Below are positions 7,144-10,139 of a stretch of 10,139 nt of DNA, one piece after another. The translations under genes and the position numbers were made by a program. The notes beneath the pieces were generated by a model. The model had not been told where the DNA came from. It ran no database searches and saw nothing but the letters and a program-made list of their open reading frames with translations. The DNA comes from Mageeibacillus sp. UBA5436 (lineage in GTDB: Bacteria; Bacillota; Clostridia; Saccharofermentanales; DTU023), in assembly GCA_002427545.1 (NCBI GenBank), contig DIRM01000051.1, forward strand, positions 25,631 through 35,769, given 5' to 3'. Numbering within the stretch: the first letter of the stretch is position 1; each line of letters starts with the position of its first letter.

Positions 7144-9063
7144 TTATTCCTTTTGGCTTAGTTTAATTGTATTTAGTAAACCACCGTTTTTGATAATTTG
7201 AATTTGTTCTTCAGATAAATCATGCTTAACTTCAAAAGTAAAATCTTTAGTTTTATTGTAAACTTTATAAGTTTGATTAATTGCCAGATTTTCGATATCT
7301 AAAATTTCAAGTTCATCTAATAAATCAATTTTTTCATAAGCATCATTATTAATAAATAAAAGTGGAATAATTGCAGAATTAATTAAGTTCTGTTTATGAA
7401 TTCTTGCATATGATTTGGCAATAACTGCTCTAATTCCAAGATATAAAGGTGCTAAAGCAGCATGTTCGCGTGAGGAGCCTTGACCATAATTTTCACCTGC
7501 TATGATAATACCACCAGCATTTTGAGTGCAACGCAAGGAAAAATCAGGATCTATTTGTGAGAAAGTGAAATCTGAAATTTTTTCAATATTACTACGGAAA
7601 GGTAGTACATTTGAACCACCAGGGATAATATGATCAGTCGTAATATTATCTTCGACTTTAATCATCACTTTTTTATCTATTGCAGATAAAGGTTTGCCAA
7701 TTGGTACATCTTTAATATTAGGTCCTTTAATAATTGGTTTTTCTGGATCCATATCAGGCTGAATAATACCGGAATCGTCAATGTAATATTCATCTGGCAA
7801 AGAAACTTTCTCATAATCAATATCTGAGGCATCGCTGATATAACCATTGATTGCAGAGATAGCAGCTGTTTCTGGAGAAACTAGATAAACATTGGCACTC
7901 ATTGTTCCACTACGACCATAAAAATTTCGATTAAATGTACGTAAAGAAACACCATCTGATTTAGGGGATTGTCCCATTCCAATACATGGACCACAAGCTG
8001 CTTCTAAAAGACGTGCGCCACTGCTAATAATATCAGTTAAAGCACCATTTTGAGCGAGCATATTTAATACTTGTTTGGAACCAAAAGAAATCGTTAAAGA
8101 AACATCTGGATGAACCTTTTTACCTTTTAATATATTAGCCACATTACATAAATCAGTAAAACTACTATTCGTGCAAGAACCAATACAAACTTGATCCACT
8201 TTTTGACCCGCAACTTCAGAAACCTTCTGAACATTGTCTGGAGAATGAGGTGCTGCAATTAAAGGTTCTAATTCTGATAGATTTATTTCAATAACTTCAT
8301 CATATTCGGCATTTTCATCAGGTTGTAAAGGAATATAATCTTCTCCACGGCCTTGTTTTTCTAAAAATTCTTTTGTGTTTTCATCCGAAGGAAAAAGTGA
8401 AGTCGTGGCGCCAAGTTCAGCACCCATATTAGTAATGGTGCTTCTTTCAGGAACACTTAATGTTTTAATTCCTTCACCTGAATATTCAAAAATCTTACCA
8501 ACGCCGCCTTTGACAGACTTTATAGATAATACTTTGAGGATGATATCTTTAGCAGATACACCAGAACGTAAAGAGCCGGTTAAATGAACATTAACGACTT
8601 GAGGCAATTGTAAAGTGTATGGAATACCAGCCATGGCGCAAGCGACATCAAGACCACCAGCACCGATAGCAATCATACCCATACCACCACCAGTTGGTGT
8701 ATGTGAGTCAGAACCGAGCAAAGTTTCGCCTGGCTTATCAAAGCGTTCTAATTGTACTTGATGACAAATTCCATTACCAGCTTTTGAAAAGAGAACACCA
8801 TATCGATTGGCGACAGTTTGCAAATACTTATGATCATCGGCATTCATGAAACCAGTTTGCATGGTATTATGATCAACATAAGAAACGGCTTTGCATTTCA
8901 CTTTGTCAATACCCATCTTTTCAAATTGCAAAAAGGCCATTGTACCAGTTGCATCTTGGGTTAAAGTATTGTCTATTTTAAGACGAATGGTATTACCCGC
9001 TTTCATCTCTACAGGTTCTGCCAAATGTTTTTTTATGATTTTATATGCTAAACTACTAATAAT
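7144..9063 (-). CDS. acn: Aconitate hydratase, probable AUU start
   Basis: Cytosolic [4Fe-4S] enzyme interconverting citrate and isocitrate through cis-aconitate. In 639-residue numbering: TLTQDATGT (33-41), YVDHNT (62-67), GSDSHTPTGGG (117-127), cluster cysteines Cys297 in CIGSCTNSS and Cys357/Cys360 in CGPCIGMGQ, the linker to the swivel domain, and GENYGQGSSREH (523-534) with the active-site serine region. All catalytic landmarks are present. Length and order fit the roughly 640-residue mitochondrial-type aconitase of many clostridia. The first conventional start is a TTG at 9024, which has no Shine-Dalgarno and drops the first 13 residues. A very strong GGGAGGG lies 39-50 nt farther upstream. 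The intervening in-frame codons encode SSLAYKIIKKHL, resembling the family N-terminus, so initiation at AUU 9063-9061 is proposed. Operon with yjbQ; divergent from citrate synthase. Confidence 0.95.
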   Translation of the reverse strand: MISSLAYKIIKKHLAEPVEMKAGNTIRLKIDNTLTQDATGTMAFLQFEKMGIDKVKCKAVSYVDHNTMQTGFMNADDHKYLQTVANRYGVLFSKAGNGICHQVQLERFDKPGETLLGSDSHTPTGGGMGMIAIGAGGLDVACAMAGIPYTLQLPQVVNVHLTGSLRSGVSAKDIILKVLSIKSVKGGVGKIFEYSGEGIKTLSVPERSTITNMGAELGATTSLFPSDENTKEFLEKQGRGEDYIPLQPDENAEYDEVIEINLSELEPLIAAPHSPDNVQKVSEVAGQKVDQVCIGSCTNSSFTDLCNVANILKGKKVHPDVSLTISFGSKQVLNMLAQNGALTDIISSGARLLEAACGPCIGMGQSPKSDGVSLRTFNRNFYGRSGTMSANVYLVSPETAAISAINGYISDASDIDYEKVSLPDEYYIDDSGIIQPDMDPEKPIIKGPNIKDVPIGKPLSAIDKKVMIKVEDNITTDHIIPGGSNVLPFRSNIEKISDFTFSQIDPDFSLRCTQNAGGIIIAGENYGQGSSREHAALAPLYLGIRAVIAKSYARIHKQNLINSAIIPLLFINNDAYEKIDLLDELEILDIENLAINQTYKVYNKTKDFTFEVKHDLSEEQIQIIKNGGLLNTIKLSQKE

Positions 9064-9074
9064 TATTCCCTCCC
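9061..9074 (-). promoter_or_regulatory. Strong Shine-Dalgarno with AUU start for aconitase
   Basis: GGGAGGG (9074-9068) is followed by AATA and then ATT (9063-9061). The spacing from GGAGG to ATT is 5 nt. A second ATT (9060-9058) follows at 8 nt. No ATG, GTG or TTG occurs in any frame between this site and the TTG at 9024, and none occurs in the aconitase frame back to the stop at 9135-9133. Confidence 0.6.
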
Positions 9075-9102
9075 TTTTATAATTAATTGATAATATGTGT
9101 AA

Positions 9103-9131
9103 AATATAATTTAAATGAGATACAATGTAAA
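9103..9131 (-). promoter_or_regulatory. Probable sigma-A promoter of aconitase
   Basis: On the minus strand, TTTACA (9131-9126) and TATATT (9108-9103) are separated by exactly 17 bp. Each hexamer differs from consensus by one base. Transcription would start near 9096, giving a leader of about 33 nt that places the GGGAGGG site correctly. Confidence 0.75.
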
Positions 9132-9154
9132 CTTATTTAAGTATAATTGTACAA
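9131..9154. promoter_or_regulatory. Two adjacent palindromes in the divergent acn/citrate synthase region
   Basis: ACTTA-TT-TAAGT (9131-9142) and TTGTACAA (9147-9154) are perfect short inverted repeats. They lie between the aconitase -35 box and the likely -10 box of citrate synthase, where a shared regulator could act. No regulator can be named from the sequence, and short palindromes are common in AT-rich DNA. Confidence 0.35.
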
Positions 9155-9166
9155 ATTCCATTTACC

Positions 9167-9172
9167 TATAAT
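9167..9172 (+). promoter_or_regulatory. Likely -10 box for citrate synthase
   Basis: A consensus TATAAT lies 62 bp before the citrate synthase ATG. No good -35 stands at 16-18 bp; TTGTAC (9147-9152) is 14 bp away, so the promoter may need an activator or the true boxes may be elsewhere. Confidence 0.45.
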
Positions 9173-9234
9173 ACATTAGGGTTCATATCTGGGACAAATA
9201 ATAAAAACAAAAAACAGATAGAAGGAAGATCAAT

Positions 9235-10139
9235 ATGAAAAAAGACAAATCAATATTAGAAATTTTCCATAAGGCGATGAATAAAAACACTATTCCTGCC
9301 AACCTTTATTCAAAATACAATGTGAAAAAAGGTTTGAGAAATGATAATGGAACAGGTGTAGTTGTTGGTTTAACCAGAATTTGTGATGTTACTGGTTATG
9401 TGAAAGATGAAAACGGCAACAAACAAGATGTACCTGGCCAACTTTATTATCGTGGTTTTCCCATAGATAAGCTCTATGATCGTGTTGCTAATAGCAGCCA
9501 TACAGGCTATGAAGATGTTTGTTTTTTAATGTTAAATGGTTATTTACCAAGCGCAAAAGAGCGTGAATTATTTAAGGATTATTTACGTGATAATTATCTT
9601 TTACCTGAAGGTTATTTATCTAGAAATATCCTTAGATCTTCATCTTATAATATGATGAATAAAATTCAACGTTCCATTTTGCTTCTCTACTCTGATGATC
9701 CAAATCCAGATGATCCAGGTATTGATAATTATCTGCAACAAGGCTTATCAATCATTTCAAAATTGCCTGCGATTACAGTATATTGCTATCAAGCAAAATC
9801 ACATTTGTTCGATAATAAAAGTTTGATCATTCATCCTCAAAGAGATGATATGGATATGGCAGAAAGCTTTTTATATTTACTCAAAGGCGAAGGCAATTAT
9901 ACAGATGAAGAAGTTCGAATTTTAGATTTGATGATGATTTTACATGCCGATCATGGTATCGGTAATAATTCGACTTTTGCTAGTTTAGTTGTTGCATCAA
10001 CTCAAACAGATATTTATTCTGCCTTTACCGCGGCAGTTGGTTCACTTAAAGGACCTCGTCATGGTGGTGCCAATGTTACTTGTCGTGAAATGATGAAAAC
10101 AGTCATTGATGATATAGGTACAGATGCGACCGATGCACA
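9235..10139 (+). CDS. Citrate synthase, 3'-truncated by the window edge
   Basis: Condenses acetyl-CoA and oxaloacetate to citrate, feeding the divergent aconitase. The frame runs 301 codons without a stop to the right edge, about two thirds of the usual 430-460-residue clostridial enzyme. The region LHADHGIGNNSTFA (236-249) and the motif SLKGPRHGGAN (270-280), holding the catalytic His276, are diagnostic of the si-type citrate synthase fold; Re-citrate synthase is HMGL-like and lacks them. The N-terminal part shows DVTGYVKDENGN and YYRGFPIDKL, usual for this family. The catalytic aspartate lies beyond the window. The ATG has AAGGA 8 nt upstream. A 2-methylcitrate synthase specificity cannot be excluded from sequence, but the divergent aconitase favours citrate synthase. 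Confidence 0.93.
   Translation, partial: MKKDKSILEIFHKAMNKNTIPANLYSKYNVKKGLRNDNGTGVVVGLTRICDVTGYVKDENGNKQDVPGQLYYRGFPIDKLYDRVANSSHTGYEDVCFLMLNGYLPSAKERELFKDYLRDNYLLPEGYLSRNILRSSSYNMMNKIQRSILLLYSDDPNPDDPGIDNYLQQGLSIISKLPAITVYCYQAKSHLFDNKSLIIHPQRDDMDMAESFLYLLKGEGNYTDEEVRILDLMMILHADHGIGNNSTFASLVVASTQTDIYSAFTAAVGSLKGPRHGGANVTCREMMKTVIDDIGTDATDA

Noticed and set aside
8375..9082. Plus-strand open frames opposite aconitase.
   Set aside because: They are antisense to highly conserved aconitase motifs and have no coding support of their own.
1..10139. A search for a novel defence, mobile or CRISPR-type system.
   Set aside because: No transposase, integrase, phage, toxin-antitoxin or spacer-repeat pattern was seen; every major open frame belongs to a recognisable housekeeping or metal-homeostasis family.

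Overview
The window comes from an AT-rich, low-G+C genome, most likely a Bacillota member of the Clostridia or a relative. The evidence is purine-rich GGAGG-type ribosome binding sites, TAA at every visible stop codon, a YerB/DUF3048 lipoprotein, a Bacillota-style CsoR/CopA copper module and a clostridial-type aconitase beside citrate synthase. I cannot name a species. No mobile element, CRISPR array, tRNA, rRNA or defence system is visible. This is mainly a chromosomal housekeeping and metal-homeostasis region.

Layout. A 5'-truncated DUF3048 lipoprotein gene (plus strand, open at the left edge) ends in a strong terminator at about 974-1012. It converges on a minus-strand block: lipoate-protein ligase (1038-2030), CsoR copper sensor (2150-2416) and the copper P1B-ATPase CopA (2509-5181). 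CopA has a CopZ-like metal-binding domain fused to its C-terminus through a repeat-encoded Asn/Ser/Glu linker. A textbook CsoR-type operator (5266-5281) lies over the copA promoter. Further minus-strand genes follow: a two-domain class II aldolase-family protein (5394-6617), a YjbQ/UPF0047 protein (6714-7130) and aconitase (7144-about 9063). Citrate synthase is divergent from aconitase, starts at 9235 and runs off the right edge.

How the genes work together. CsoR, CopA and the fused CopZ-like domain form a self-contained Cu(I) sensing and export module. Citrate synthase and aconitase share a 171-bp divergent control region and supply the first steps of the oxidative TCA branch toward 2-oxoglutarate and glutamate. 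yjbQ lies 13 bp behind aconitase and is probably co-transcribed with it. LplA charges lipoyl domains of 2-oxoacid dehydrogenase or glycine-cleavage complexes from scavenged lipoate.

Most noteworthy points: (1) aconitase has no ATG, GTG or TTG at its ribosome binding site, and the sequence points to an AUU start; (2) the CopA-CopZ fusion keeps an ATG and Shine-Dalgarno at the domain boundary, so free CopZ might also be made; (3) the aldolase carries an N-terminal duplicate whose metal-binding histidines are gone.
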